Source of the DNA: Paulinella micropora
Lineage: Eukaryota; Cercozoa; Imbricatea; Euglyphida
Reading direction: 5' to 3'
Assembly: GCA_009731375.1 (NCBI GenBank)
Contig: BJOX01000036.1
Span: 577,081 to 618,908 of the forward strand
DNA length: 41,828 nucleotides
The translations under genes and the position numbers were made by a program. Under the pieces are notes generated by a model. The model worked only from the letters and a program-made list of their open reading frames with translations, was not told the DNA's origin and ran no database searches. Every line of letters starts with the position of its first letter. The first letter of the stretch is position 1. This document shows, in pieces, positions 1 through 36,942 of the stretch.

Positions 1-121
<121 letters not shown>

Positions 122-126
122 GCTAG

Positions 127-563
127 ATGGTTCTGGCTGGCTCTTCTGCCTGCGCGATGGTTCTGACCGGCCACTCTCTCAAGAAGAAGAAACGGATTAC
201 GTAGACACCGACACGGAACAGAGAGATGACGAAAACAAGCAACAACAAGATGACGCAAGTGGCTGGCACGACCCCAGAACGATTTGCGAGGGTTGTTGGC
301 AAAAGAATCGTCATCCAGAATTCGCTTGGTTGCAGGAAGGCTTTGAAGAGATCGCCCTGCGATACGGCCTGACCACTCAGGATTTGCACGAGTTGCAAGT
401 GCCCTGCCTTGAGCTGAAGCAGGAGGTCAGCAACTGGCGCTACGAAAAATTGAAAAAGCGCTGTCCTGAGCTAGAGCAACAGTTGGAAAGCAGCTACTAC
501 TACAAAGAAGTCAGTCTGGCCCAGGCTGCGCTGGCGCGTCATGGCTCCCTGTCTGCTGCCCAG
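127..563 (+). CDS. Exon of an unidentified coiled-coil protein gene (5' part)
   Basis: An open stretch with ordinary amino-acid composition between two TATC tracts. It starts after a TAG at 124-126 that would serve as acceptor. It contains an acidic, Gln-rich segment ([20 protein letters not shown]), then a Cys/Trp-containing segment ([16 protein letters not shown]) and a helical Glu/Lys/Leu segment ([18 protein letters not shown]). The frame runs into the microsatellite at 564. The only good end is CAG|GCACTC, which would be a GC donor. I do not recognise the family. The ATG at 120 lies partly in the repeat and need not be the start. Confidence 0.6.
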
Positions 564-1135
<572 letters not shown>

Positions 1136-1141
1136 TACCAG

Positions 1142-1264
1142 GCATATGGGCCGAAGGCAAGCAAGGCGGAGAAGAAAGCTGAGTCAAAGCGGAAAGAGCA
1201 GGAAAAGAAACAGCGCCAGGACGATGAGTCAAAGTGGATCGCACATGAACAAAAAATCCGCAAG
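1142..1264 (+). CDS. Second exon of the coiled-coil gene
   Basis: Acceptor CTACCAG|GCATAT at the end of a 570-base TATC tract and donor CGCAAG|GTACAT at the start of a CATATA tract bound 41 in-frame codons. The peptide is very rich in Lys, Glu and Gln (starts [20 protein letters not shown], ends IAHEQKIRK), as in a coiled coil or charged single helix. Phase 0 at both ends fits the exon before (ending 563) and after (starting 1816). Confidence 0.65.
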
Positions 1265-1266
1265 GT

Positions 1267-1811
<545 letters not shown>

Positions 1812-1815
1812 ACAG

Positions 1816-1860
1816 GCGGAGATTGAGGAGAAGATCGCCCAAACACGAAAAAGACACCAG
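1816..1860 (+). CDS. Third exon of the coiled-coil gene
   Basis: ATACAG|GCGGAG acceptor and CACCAG|GTAGGT donor enclose 15 codons, [15 protein letters not shown], continuing the charged helix. The acceptor sits at the end of the CATATA hexanucleotide tract and the donor opens the GTAG tract, so both flanking introns are almost pure repeat. Confidence 0.65.
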
Positions 1861-2112
1861 GTAGGTACGTTTGGTAGGTAGGCAGTTCGGTAATTACGTT
1901 GGTAAGTGGGTGGGTTGTTTGGTAGGTAGGTAGGTAGGTAGGTAGTAGGTAGGTAGGTAGGTAGGTAGGTAGGTAGGTAGGTCGGTCGGTCGGTCGGTCG
2001 GTCGGTCGGTCGGTCGGTCGGTCGGTAGGTCGGTCGGTCGGTAGGTCGGTAGGTCGGTAGGTCGGTAGGTCGGTAGGTCGCTAGGTCGCTAGGTCGGTAG
2101 GTAGGTAGGTAG
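1861..2112. repeat. (GGTA)n/(GGTC)n tetranucleotide tract
   Basis: GGTA units give way to about 20 GGTC units, then mixed units. Every GGTAGGT unit is a potential GT donor and every TAG|G a potential acceptor, so exact splice sites on either side are ambiguous. Confidence 0.95.
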
Positions 2113-2302
2113 GTGGCAACGAGAGCGCGAGATATGTCTTGACAGGCTTCCGCTGCCGCTGTCCGTGAAGCTGGGCCTCTCCGTCGCGAGACTCGGCCGG
2201 CCAGTAACGCGGCCCGCTCGAGTAAGTTTACTCAGGAAGGCTCACCAGTCGCCAAAAGACACCGGAGACGGTAAAAAGGGGGAAAGCCAAGGCCTTGCTT
2301 GA
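2113..2302 (+). CDS. Possible terminal exon of the coiled-coil gene
   Basis: After the last GGTAG repeats a frame beginning WQREREICLDRLPLPL stays open for 62 codons to a TGA at 2300-2302. Its phase does not match the preceding exon unless a different AG in the GTAG repeat is used as acceptor; several are possible. A consensus donor CGA|GTAAGT inside the frame, just after the Arg of VTRPAR, could instead mark an internal exon end. No family recognised. Confidence 0.35.
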
Positions 2303-3480
2303 TGACACCAGCACTGAGGCTGCCCGTCTTTGGGTGCGTCAGCCTATGCACTAATTTTCCCCTTGGCTTCTTTTTTGTGGCCCCTGGCCCCTCTCCTGTT
2401 CCTCCTTCTTGTTAGAACATAGGTCTAAGTACTGTTCTTGCACAGAGGTGGCAAGCCGTCCACGGACCGGTTCAAGCTCAGTCACGATCGCATCGTGCAT
2501 CAAGCTTTATTGAAAAGGCGACAAAGACAGAACAACACGGCCCGGCGCGTCCCGAAGGGATGGCTCTACCGCACGCATCCTACGGACCGGCCGGGTCATA
2601 CTGAATCGGTCCGTTGCCGTATTATTATTGTAAAACCTATTGGTCTAACACTCCCCCTAGATCAACATAATTACTAAACATCAACTTGCAAGCAACTTAA
2701 TTATCGCTGATCTCAAAAGGAGTATTATTGTAAGTACGAAAAAGAATTAAGGTATGTACATATACAAATAAAAACTATGTCTGAGGAGAGACTCTACTCT
2801 AGGACCTCAAAATAGACTATATATGGATAATGCCCTGTTGAATCATTGCTTTCCGGCACCAAACAATTAGACTCTGAATAATATTAATATTATTACTAGC
2901 AGTAATATTAATAATGCCAGAAACTCAACTTGCTCAGTCACTGCCCCGGCCACCAGTGATAGAGATTTAAGTGCTGAAGGCAGAGGTAATACTGTTAAAT
3001 CATAGTACATTCAGTCATATTAATATTGTAGTTTCGCACACGACATGGTCTGCCCGCAAAGACCGGCGATAACTAAAAACTTATGTAGTATCCCCCGGCC
3101 ATCGTTTCCTTCACGCACGGTTGGGCATAGATAAGAAAATAGAATCTTATCAAATCCAAGCCTTCGCTCACATCCTAGCGATAATGACTATTAATATCAT
3201 TATATTAATATCTCAAATAGAGAAAACCGTCGTAACTGCTTCTGGACTACAACCGGCACTTGGGGCGTCCCCCTCCTACCGGCTGGCGACTTCCTACGAA
3301 GACGAATTTAACAATTCTGAACAATTCCCGCCAGTCGAACTGACGACGTCACACAAAAGATGTACCTCCAGAAATTGACCCACGAAACGTCATGATAAAA
3401 AACCATACTTGCCGATTGCATGCATGATTGCATATCTATTTAGTTGTACGCCTCAGTGTTTGTCATGTATTACCGGTAAT
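2303..3480. other. Non-repeat, AT-rich intergenic stretch without a clear gene
   Basis: Ordinary-complexity sequence. Short open frames exist (for example 2438-2677 plus and 3121-3378 plus) but have no recognisable motif, good splice context or coherent composition. Around 2880-2916 there is an imperfect palindrome, ATTAATATTATTACT / AGTAATATTAAT. An AAGCCAAGG / CCTTGGCTT inverted pair lies at about 2284 and 2360. The tail near 2640-2670 is pyrimidine-rich and could be transposon debris. Confidence 0.4.
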
Positions 3481-3498
3481 ATGTATGTAATTGTATTA

Positions 3499-3529
<31 letters not shown>

Positions 3530-3536
3530 TGTATTA

Positions 3537-3567
<31 letters not shown>

Positions 3568-3884
3568 TATGTATGTATATATATATATATGTATGTATCT
3601 ATGTATCTATTCATATATGTATGTATGTATGTATGTACGTATGTATGTATGTATGTATGTATTAATATGTATTTATGTATGTATGTATGTATGTATATAT
3701 ATGTATGTATGTGTGCATGCATGTATGTATGTATTAACATGTACTGATGTATGCATATATATTTGTATGCACGTATCTAGGTATGTATGCATGCACATAT
3801 TTATATAAGTAAGTAAGTAATTATGTACGTATGTATGTTATGCATGTATGTATGCATGTATGTATGTATGTATTAATATGTATG

Positions 3885-3916
<32 letters not shown>

Positions 3917-3985
3917 CATGCAAGCCTGTACGTAGCTAGTAGGTCACAGTGTACATGTATGTATGTATGCATGTAGGTAGGTAGG
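3481..3985. repeat. (GTAT)n microsatellite with interruptions
   Basis: GTAT/ATGT repeats broken by TTAATATG, CTATGTAT and GCATGCAT variants. No gene seen; the open frames across it are translated repeat. Confidence 0.95.
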
Positions 3986-4084
3986 CTCGCTCGGCGAAAA
4001 GCAAAAAATGACATAAATAAAAAATATTGGTTGTTCATTGTGGCCTAGCTAGCTGCACATGCTCCCTCAATCGATACTAAGTTA

Positions 4085-4170
4085 AGGTTTGGGTTAGGTT
4101 TAGGGTTAGGGTTAGGGTTAGGGTTTAGGGTTACGGTGACGGTTACGGTTACTGTTACGGTTAGGGACAG
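4085..4170. repeat. Interstitial telomere-like repeat
   Basis: A run of TTAGGG and TTTAGGG units (about 4094-4128) followed by degenerate relatives TTACGG, GTGACGG, TTACTG and TTAGGGACAGG. It lies about 65 bases downstream of the stop of the minus-strand ERA gene. Mixed hexamer and heptamer units make it look degenerate. Confidence 0.7.
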
Positions 4171-4233
4171 GTTAGCTAATTCATTGTGGCCTAACTAATT
4201 GTGCTTCTTTCATCGTAGACTAGCTCATCTTGC

Positions 4234-28505
<24,272 letters not shown>

Positions 28506-28619
28506 CTGAAGATGAGTACTTCAAGGAATGACACTCGAATGAATACCACGATATGATACGATATGAAACCAAATGAAATCATATGATATGATATATCATA
28601 TGACATGGCATGACCCGCA

Positions 28620-28622
28620 TCT

Positions 28623-28662
<40 letters not shown>

Positions 28663-28683
28663 CTTAATTACCACCACGATAGA

Positions 28684-28730
<47 letters not shown>

Positions 28731-28735
28731 ACTTA
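28620..28735. repeat. (TA)n tracts with a duplicated spacer
   Basis: Two (TA)n runs each followed by ACTTAATTACCACCACGATAGAATG (about 28661 and 28733), so a unit of about 72 bases is duplicated. ATATGATATGA-type repeats surround it. Confidence 0.9.
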
Positions 28736-28930
28736 ATTACCACCACGATAGAATGCGGAACCGTATGAAACGAAATGAAAAAATAAATGATATGATATGA
28801 TGCGATATGAAATGAAAATATGATATGATATGTGACATGGTATATACCCACGCACGCGCCGGGGCGGATCGAATCGGAGTAGAGTGAAATCATACTATAT
28901 GAATATGAAATGGCATGACATGGTATGTAC

Positions 28931-29036
28931 CCGCGCACACGCCTGGGCGGTTCGAACCACAGCGCGCCGCCGCTGCCACCTGCACCGGCCCGCCCGTGCG
29001 CGCCGGCCCAACCAAGCAGTACCAGCCCGGCCAGAC
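28931..29036 (-). CDS. Possible upstream exon (GC-rich, Arg-rich in one frame)
   Basis: CCTGCAG|G acceptor, GCGCGG|GTACAT donor. Three frames are open. The one whose exit phase fits exon 1 contains AWLGRRARAGRCRWQRRRAV, basic enough for an organelle-targeting peptide. A shorter copy of its end sits at 28846-28875. Frame and membership are inferred. Confidence 0.3.
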
Positions 29037-29582
29037 CTGCAGGCATCACATCCAGCATTGTGCACAGCGCGGAGGGTGGAGCTATCTATCCCACACATGC
29101 ATGCAGACACGCAAGGTGGCTATCTGTATGTTGCATATGTTACAGATGTTATGAATGCTATAGCTGATGTATGTATGATTTATGTTATGGCACGTATGTT
29201 AGATATCTTCTGTCCATTCTAGAGCGCGTAGGGGCGGAGCGCTGTGCTCACGAGGCATGTTATGTTACATATCTTAGATATGTGCTCACGATGCATGTTA
29301 TGTACATATCTTAGATACGTTATCCACACCTACTAGAGCGCGGACGGTGGCGCTGGTGCTAATCAGGCAGACATATGCTATGTATGTTTTGAATGCTACA
29401 GGTTATGTTAGCTATGTTACGCACATGTGCTAGAGCGCGCAGGATGAAGCGCGCTGTGCGAATGACGACGAATGCCAGTTGTTCACGCCGCATATGTTTA
29501 TAGTTTGTGTATGTATGATCTAAATGATGCATGTTACACATGTTCTGTCCACCTGCTAGAGCGCGGAGGATGCAGCGTGTAT

Positions 29583-29606
29583 ACATCTATCTATCTATCT
29601 ATTTAT

Positions 29607-29700
<94 letters not shown>

Positions 29701-29721
29701 GTCTGTCTATCTGTCGGTCTG

Positions 29722-29782
<61 letters not shown>

Positions 29783-29871
29783 TTATCTGCTGTGCTAATG
29801 ATGTCTGCATCTGTCAGTTACGTACGGTATGTACATAACTAGGGCGCGTGCTGACGAAGCAGGTGCAACGT

Positions 29872-29932
<61 letters not shown>
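29583..29932. repeat. (ATCT)n/(GTCT)n tracts
   Basis: ATCT at 29583-29788 with a GTCT block at 29669-29720, and a second ATCT block at 29873-29933, among exon-like copies. Confidence 0.96.
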
Positions 29933-30502
<570 letters not shown>

Positions 30503-30625
30503 ATCTGCTGTGCTGCTGATGTCTGCATCTGAGCTAGTTAGGTACGGTATATACATGATGATGACACATGATGATGACCTGCTAGCGCGCACAGAGTGGA
30601 GCGCTGTGCAGATGACGCAGGCGCA

Positions 30626-30631
30626 CAGATG

Positions 30632-30715
<84 letters not shown>
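30626..30715. repeat. (GATA)n tract
   Basis: Pure GATA between a degenerate and a complete copy of the exon at 30721-30803; its end gives the GTCTCT donor. Confidence 0.97.
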
Positions 30716-30717
<2 letters not shown>

Positions 30718-30720
30718 GAC

Positions 30721-30803
30721 CTGCTAGGGCGCGCAGGGTGGAGCGCTGTGCAGATGAGGCAGGCGCAAGCTCCGCGCCATCCTTCAGAGACACATAGTCC
30801 ATC
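30721..30803 (-). CDS. Candidate exon, possibly the first coding exon of the minus-strand gene
   Basis: TCTCCAG|G ATG GAC begins a frame MDYVSLKDGAELAPASSAQR then STLRALA, ending GCAG|GTCTCT. It could be an internal exon or begin at the ATG (30802). It is the intact member of a set of degraded tandem copies. Its exit phase does not join exon 1 directly. Confidence 0.45.
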
Positions 30804-30804
30804 C

Positions 30805-30806
<2 letters not shown>

Positions 30807-30849
<43 letters not shown>

Positions 30850-30959
30850 GGGGGGGAGGAGGCGGGGAGGGGGGGGGGNNNNNNNNNNGAGAGAAGTGAG
30901 AGAGAGAGAGAGATAATAGGTACCGAGGTGTTCAGATAGATAGATGAATAAATAGAAAA

Positions 30960-31050
<91 letters not shown>

Positions 31051-31158
31051 AAGATAGAAAGATAGATAGATAGATAGTAGATAGATACATAGATAGATAG
31101 ATAGATAGATAGATAGACAGATAGATAGATAGATAGACAGATAGATAGATAGATAGAT
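30807..31158. repeat. GA, poly-G and GATA tracts with a 10-N gap
   Basis: (GA)n, then poly-G leading to N at 30879-30888, GA, and GATA to 31158, abutting element A copy 2. Confidence 0.96.
30879..30888. other. Assembly gap (10 N, unknown size)
   Basis: Ten N after a poly-G run. Confidence 1.
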
Positions 31159-32520
31159 ATGTTTAATGTTTAATCTATGGGCGTGGCTTAGCTTGAAAAG
31201 CAATTGCCTCCTATACTACCCCCGACAAGAACTTTCAGCACCGGCCAAGCTGCACACCAACCACTGTCTCGCTGTGGTTGGTGTCTGTGCCCAGTTCAAG
31301 CCGAAAGGTAGCCGATCCCTTTTGAACTATACGGGACAACACTAGAACACTCCCCAGGAGCGNNNNNNNNNNNNNNNNNNNNNNNNNNNNNNNNNNNNNN
31401 NNNNNNNNNNNNNNNNNNNNNNNNNNNNNNNNNNNNNNNNNNNNNNNNNNNNNNNNNNNNNNNNNNNNNNNNNNNNNNNNNNNNNNNNNNNNNNNNNNNN
31501 NNNNNNNNNNNNNNNNNNNNNNNNNNNNNNNNNNNNNNNNNNNNNNNNNNNNNNNNNNNNNNNNNNNNNNNNNNNNNNNNNNNNNNNNNNNNNNNNNNNN
31601 NNNNNNNNNNNNNNNNNNNNNNNNNNNNNNNNNNNNNNNNNNNNNNNNNNNNNNNNNNNNNNNNNNNNNNNNNNNNNNNNNNNNNNNNNNNNNNNNNNNN
31701 NNNNNNNNNNNNNNNNNNNNNNNNNNNNNNNNNNNNNNNNNNNNNNNNNNNNNNNNNNNNNNNNNNNNNNNNNNNNNNNNNNNNNNNNNNNNNNNNNNNN
31801 NNNNNNNNNNNNNNNNNNNNNNNNNNNNNNNNNNNNNNNNNNNNNNNNNNNNNNNNNNNNNNNNNNNNNNNNNNNNNNNNNNNNNNNNNNNNNNNNNNNN
31901 NNNNNNNNNNNNNNNNNNNNNNNNNNNNNNNNNNNNNNNNNNNNNNNNNNNNNNNNNNNNNNNNNNNNNNNNNNNNNNNNNNNNNNNNNNNNNNNNNNNN
32001 NNNNNNNNNNNNNNNNNNNNNNNNNNNNNNNNNNNNNNNNNNNNNNNNNNNNNNNNNNNNNNNNNNNNNNNNNNNNNNNNNNNNNNNNNNNNNNNNNNNN
32101 NNNNNNNNNNNNNNNNNNNNNNNNNNNNNNNNNNNNNNNNNTCAGAGGTAGTCGTACCGAGTAGGAGCCATGCGCGGGGTTGGCCTGACAAGAAGGGACT
32201 TGGCTGCGGGTTACCCATTATTCCCTGCGTGGCCATATCCTTCGAGTTTTTACCATCCGACGAGCGTTACCTCGCCTGCTGCACCTTGCGGTTTCCCGCA
32301 GGCCGCGGTATCGAAGGCTCTTAGGGCTTTCCCGAACAGTTTGAGAGTGTATCGAGGGCCGATGAAGGGTAGTCATCAGCCCTGGCCAGTCACGCTGCAC
32401 CAGCTGCGACTGCAAAAACAGCTGGTGAAGGGCTGAAAGAGATAGATAGATCGACCCCCAGGCTGTAGGTGCCAGTGGGTCGAGTCCAACTCCGGGATGC
32501 AGTTTACCGTCATGCCCAGG
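31159..32520 (-). mobile_element. Element A, copy 2 (contains a gap)
   Basis: 31159-31362 is nearly identical to the start of copy 1; a TTTAATG duplication is the main difference. About 32445-32520 resembles the far end of copy 1. On the minus strand the 3' end meets (ATCT)n, as in copy 1. The GC-rich part at 32142-32440 has open frames on both strands but no motif I recognise. Confidence 0.6.
31363..32141. other. Assembly gap (779 N)
   Basis: Run of N inside element A copy 2. Confidence 1.
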
Positions 32521-33349
<829 letters not shown>

Positions 33350-33350
<1 letters not shown>

Positions 33351-34010
33351 GAGATATCGCAAAAGGAATGTAGTCCTTGCAAAGGAAACGCAGTTTCACA
33401 TCAACCAGCAATTTCTGTACTGTGCATGTGTCCGGAATGGGAATCACGGGTAGACTGTGTTCTGGAAAAAAGAAGAGGAGGTAGGTCGTTGAAGAAAAAG
33501 GCAATCTAGGAATGGAGACTGGTCTTGAGGAGGATAAGGAAGAAGAGAAAGAAAAGGAAGCCGTTAGTCCAAGTGTTTTGAGCACCGTAAGCTTGCGCAA
33601 GCTACAATGATGACATCGTATAAGGCCTAAACCCCCGAAGAGACCTAGCCCGGGCTATGCAACTCGGACGGCTATGACGGAATGCAGTCACCGATACGGA
33701 CTAAAGGAAGATTAGTCCAATTTTTGACTGCACAGGAGCGATATATCGCAAAAGAGCAACGAGCTACGCAGGACGATACCTTGAAGCAAAGGGATTTGGA
33801 TTGGGAATAGGAAAAACCCAAGGCGCTTAGACATCGATGAACAGAGAACGATACCATGCCACGAGCCCCGCATTCGATTGATCGAAGGTGGCGGGTCCAT
33901 GCGTTGTCCTCGATCTGAGACTCAAGCCCACTGTATCGGCTGGTCTTGTAGGCTCGTGCGTCAAGGATGTTTTCCTCGACCGGGTACGTGAGCTCGATCA
34001 GTAAGATATT

Positions 34011-34011
<1 letters not shown>
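33350..34011 (-). mobile_element. Element C, copy 2: 3' end of a non-LTR retrotransposon
   Basis: 33350-33780 matches copy 1 (13791-14230) with scattered differences. Upstream on the minus strand lies the coding end described separately. The 3' end (GATATCTC) is followed directly by (ATCT)n on the sense strand, as in copy 1 and in element B. Confidence 0.75.
33672..34011 (-). pseudogene. Retrotransposon polyprotein C-terminal fragment
   Basis: Open for about 113 codons on the minus strand from a TATC tract. Contains LLIELTYPVEENILDARAYK, then RYSGLESQIEDNAW, SIECGARGMVS and SALGFS. The pattern E[LI]T.P.E.NI......K..RY..L.......W......E.G.RG....S....L..LG is well known at the C-terminus of reverse-transcriptase proteins of non-LTR elements. 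Truncated at its 5' end; the last part continues into the shared 3' region and stops at 33672. Confidence 0.75.
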
Positions 34012-34835
<824 letters not shown>

Positions 34836-35571
34836 GATATAGAACGAGAGAAGTTCGAAACGTATCACATGCAAAAGGGAGGGTGAGCCCCAACATAAGA
34901 AATGTGAAAGTCGAAACTTGAAATGTATCCTTCTCAAATATTAGTGGATGTTGTGCGAAGTGCGAAAACACGAATCAAAATATTCATCGATGACCAAAGA
35001 GCAATAATATCTGACAATGAAAAAAACGCGACAAAGGACGTGCAACTGTGACTGTGACTGGAGCTTGTGTTCTCGTGTAGGAGGGTCAATCCTACTGTCG
35101 TGCCTTGCAGAAAACACCCGTTTGGTCTGTACAGCTACAAACGGCATTGCATTGAGAGAATTATCCAATCGGCTCTGTCCGCCCTATTAGATTCCGCTTT
35201 TCTTCCTCTTTGCTTCCACATGTTGAAGAAGCAGCGAAAATAGCATACACACAATCATTTGTTTGGTTTCTGCATCGCCTTGGTGAGCGCTTTTGTGTTG
35301 ATAAGGTAGTGTCTTTTTTTTCCACGGAAAAATCGAAGACACAACCTTATATAGTTTACTTCGTCTGCAGTGGCCTGCCCAACTAAGTTTGCAATGTGTC
35401 TCATACTAGTCATACAACTCACATATATCGATATCGCTTCGCTGCACCGACTTTCAAGTCGTCTCCTCGTTTCGGACATCTTCTTTAGGCATGATCTCAG
35501 TACTGGTCTCGTTTTCTCAATTATAGATGATATTCCTTTTCTTCTACAAGTTGGTAGGACCGTTTGAAAAA
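34836..35571. other. Unique intergenic stretch upstream of the KCTD-like gene
   Basis: Ordinary-complexity sequence with no confident gene. A minus-strand frame of 109 codons (35255-35584) overlaps the start of the BTB gene and lacks any motif. The region probably holds the promoter and 5' UTR of the downstream gene; no clear TATA box stands out. Confidence 0.4.
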
Positions 35572-35910
35572 ATGGACAGCGCATTGACCAGATATGCAGC
35601 GGCTGAGTTGGGATTCATAGCTGAAGGCGAACGTATGCTGGCACAAGCTAGGCAAGAGGCAGCACAAATTTTGGCAGTAGCAAAGGAGGAGCGTGAGCAA
35701 CGGCAAGAGGAGAAACAGCGAAGTGCAGTGATTCGTTCCTTTCATGATGATAATTGTAAGGTATCGATGCTGTTCTTGTTACAACCGCGCAGTACTTCTA
35801 CTGTTGTTGTTATTGATGTTGATGATCTTGTTGCTTTTGTTATTACTATTTGCTTCCTCTTGGTAACTCGTTGCTTTGGGAACTCATTTCAAATACTTCG
35901 AAAAAAAAAG

Positions 35911-35947
<37 letters not shown>

Positions 35948-36942
35948 GGCAATAAATATGAAGTATTCCTTTCAACGCTCTCATTTCATTTGCATCATCC
36001 TGACCGAACGCGTTTTCATCAAGCTTTGATTGGATATCGTCGCAGGTGGTGCTGGACATCGGAGGCCAGCGCTTCGCGACCTACCTGTCCGTCTTGCAGT
36101 CCCCGCCGGCCCAGGGCACCATGCTGGGCGCTCTGATCAGCACAAGGCACAACATGCAGGGAGAAGACGAACCTGTCTTTATCGATCGAGACCCTTCCGT
36201 GTTTCGATATATCCTGAATTACTTCCGCAACCCAAAAACATGTCGATTTCCCACCGACCCCATCGAACAGGAGGAGTTGTTCAACGAAGCGCAATACTAC
36301 CGTATGCCACACGAATTCTTTTGCAGGTGCGATCAATCCGTGACGCAATTTGTGCTCAACCGTCCAGCCATGGAATATCCGGTACCGTTCGTATCGTGGC
36401 AAGCAAATCAAATCCACATTTCGGACCATGATGCGAGGCATGGAATAAGTCCAGAGGAAGTGGTGAAGCTGACGCAGTCCGACAGGGCATTTGCCGGGGA
36501 ATCATCTGCAGACCATAACCTGCCAGCTATTCACTTTCACCACGAGTTTGGAGTAGAAACAAAAGGCTCCATCTTGTTTGAGGCCGCGGTGGCAGCCTTG
36601 CCTTTTGTGGGACTGCAACTTTCCGCATACAATTCATCTAGCTATGGGAAATCGACGGTGGAGGTACTGGCGCAAGAGGAAGGCAAATGGGTGACTTTGA
36701 CAAGCGCCAGTCTGGCGCAAAGAACCCACCAACTTGAAGGACGACCCAACAAAATGCTTACCTGGGCACCACGCCAGAAAACGCCACAGAGCTGGAAACT
36801 GGTTTTTGCAAGCTCGACGCATGACTCGTGGAGCTCGGTAAGAGCGCTTCGTTGGTATGTCAACTACTTGCGACCTTGGTGCGCGCAATTTCCACACAGG
36901 TCGATCCCGCTAGCGATCAGAGGGCTGTCAAGCAAATTGTAA
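35572..36942 (+). CDS. KCTD-like BTB/T1-domain protein (two exons: 35572-35760 and 36046-36942)
   Basis: Exon 1 encodes 63 residues starting MDSALTRYAAAELGFIAEGE, a helical Glu/Gln/Ala segment likely to form a coiled coil. GTATCG (35761) to GTCGCAG (36045) is a 285-base intron with a CA repeat. Exon 2 opens VVLDIGGQRFATYLSVL, then MLGALIS, FIDRDPSVFRYILNYFRN and EELFNEAQYYRM. These are the landmarks of the potassium-channel tetramerisation-type BTB domain (residues about 63-160), which forms oligomers and in KCTD proteins often recruits cullin 3. The C-terminal part (about 200 residues) is not recognised. If unspliced the frame stops at 36940-36942, giving 361 residues. Two consensus donors near the end (36838 and 36939) suggest a different 3' structure. 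An in-frame upstream ATG at 35527 would add 15 hydrophobic residues; I prefer 35572. Confidence 0.85.
35918..35946. repeat. (CA)n tract in the intron of the BTB gene
   Basis: About 14 CA units; the only microsatellite in this gene, in contrast to ERA. Confidence 0.97.

Noticed and set aside
2438-2677. 79-codon plus-strand frame
   Set aside because: No motif or splice support; region resembles transposon debris or intergenic DNA.
4085-4170. True chromosome end
   Set aside because: Units are few and degenerate and normal sequence continues on both sides.
35255-35584. Minus-strand 109-codon frame overlapping the start of the KCTD-like gene
   Set aside because: No motif, no splice or start context, and it lies opposite a well supported gene start.
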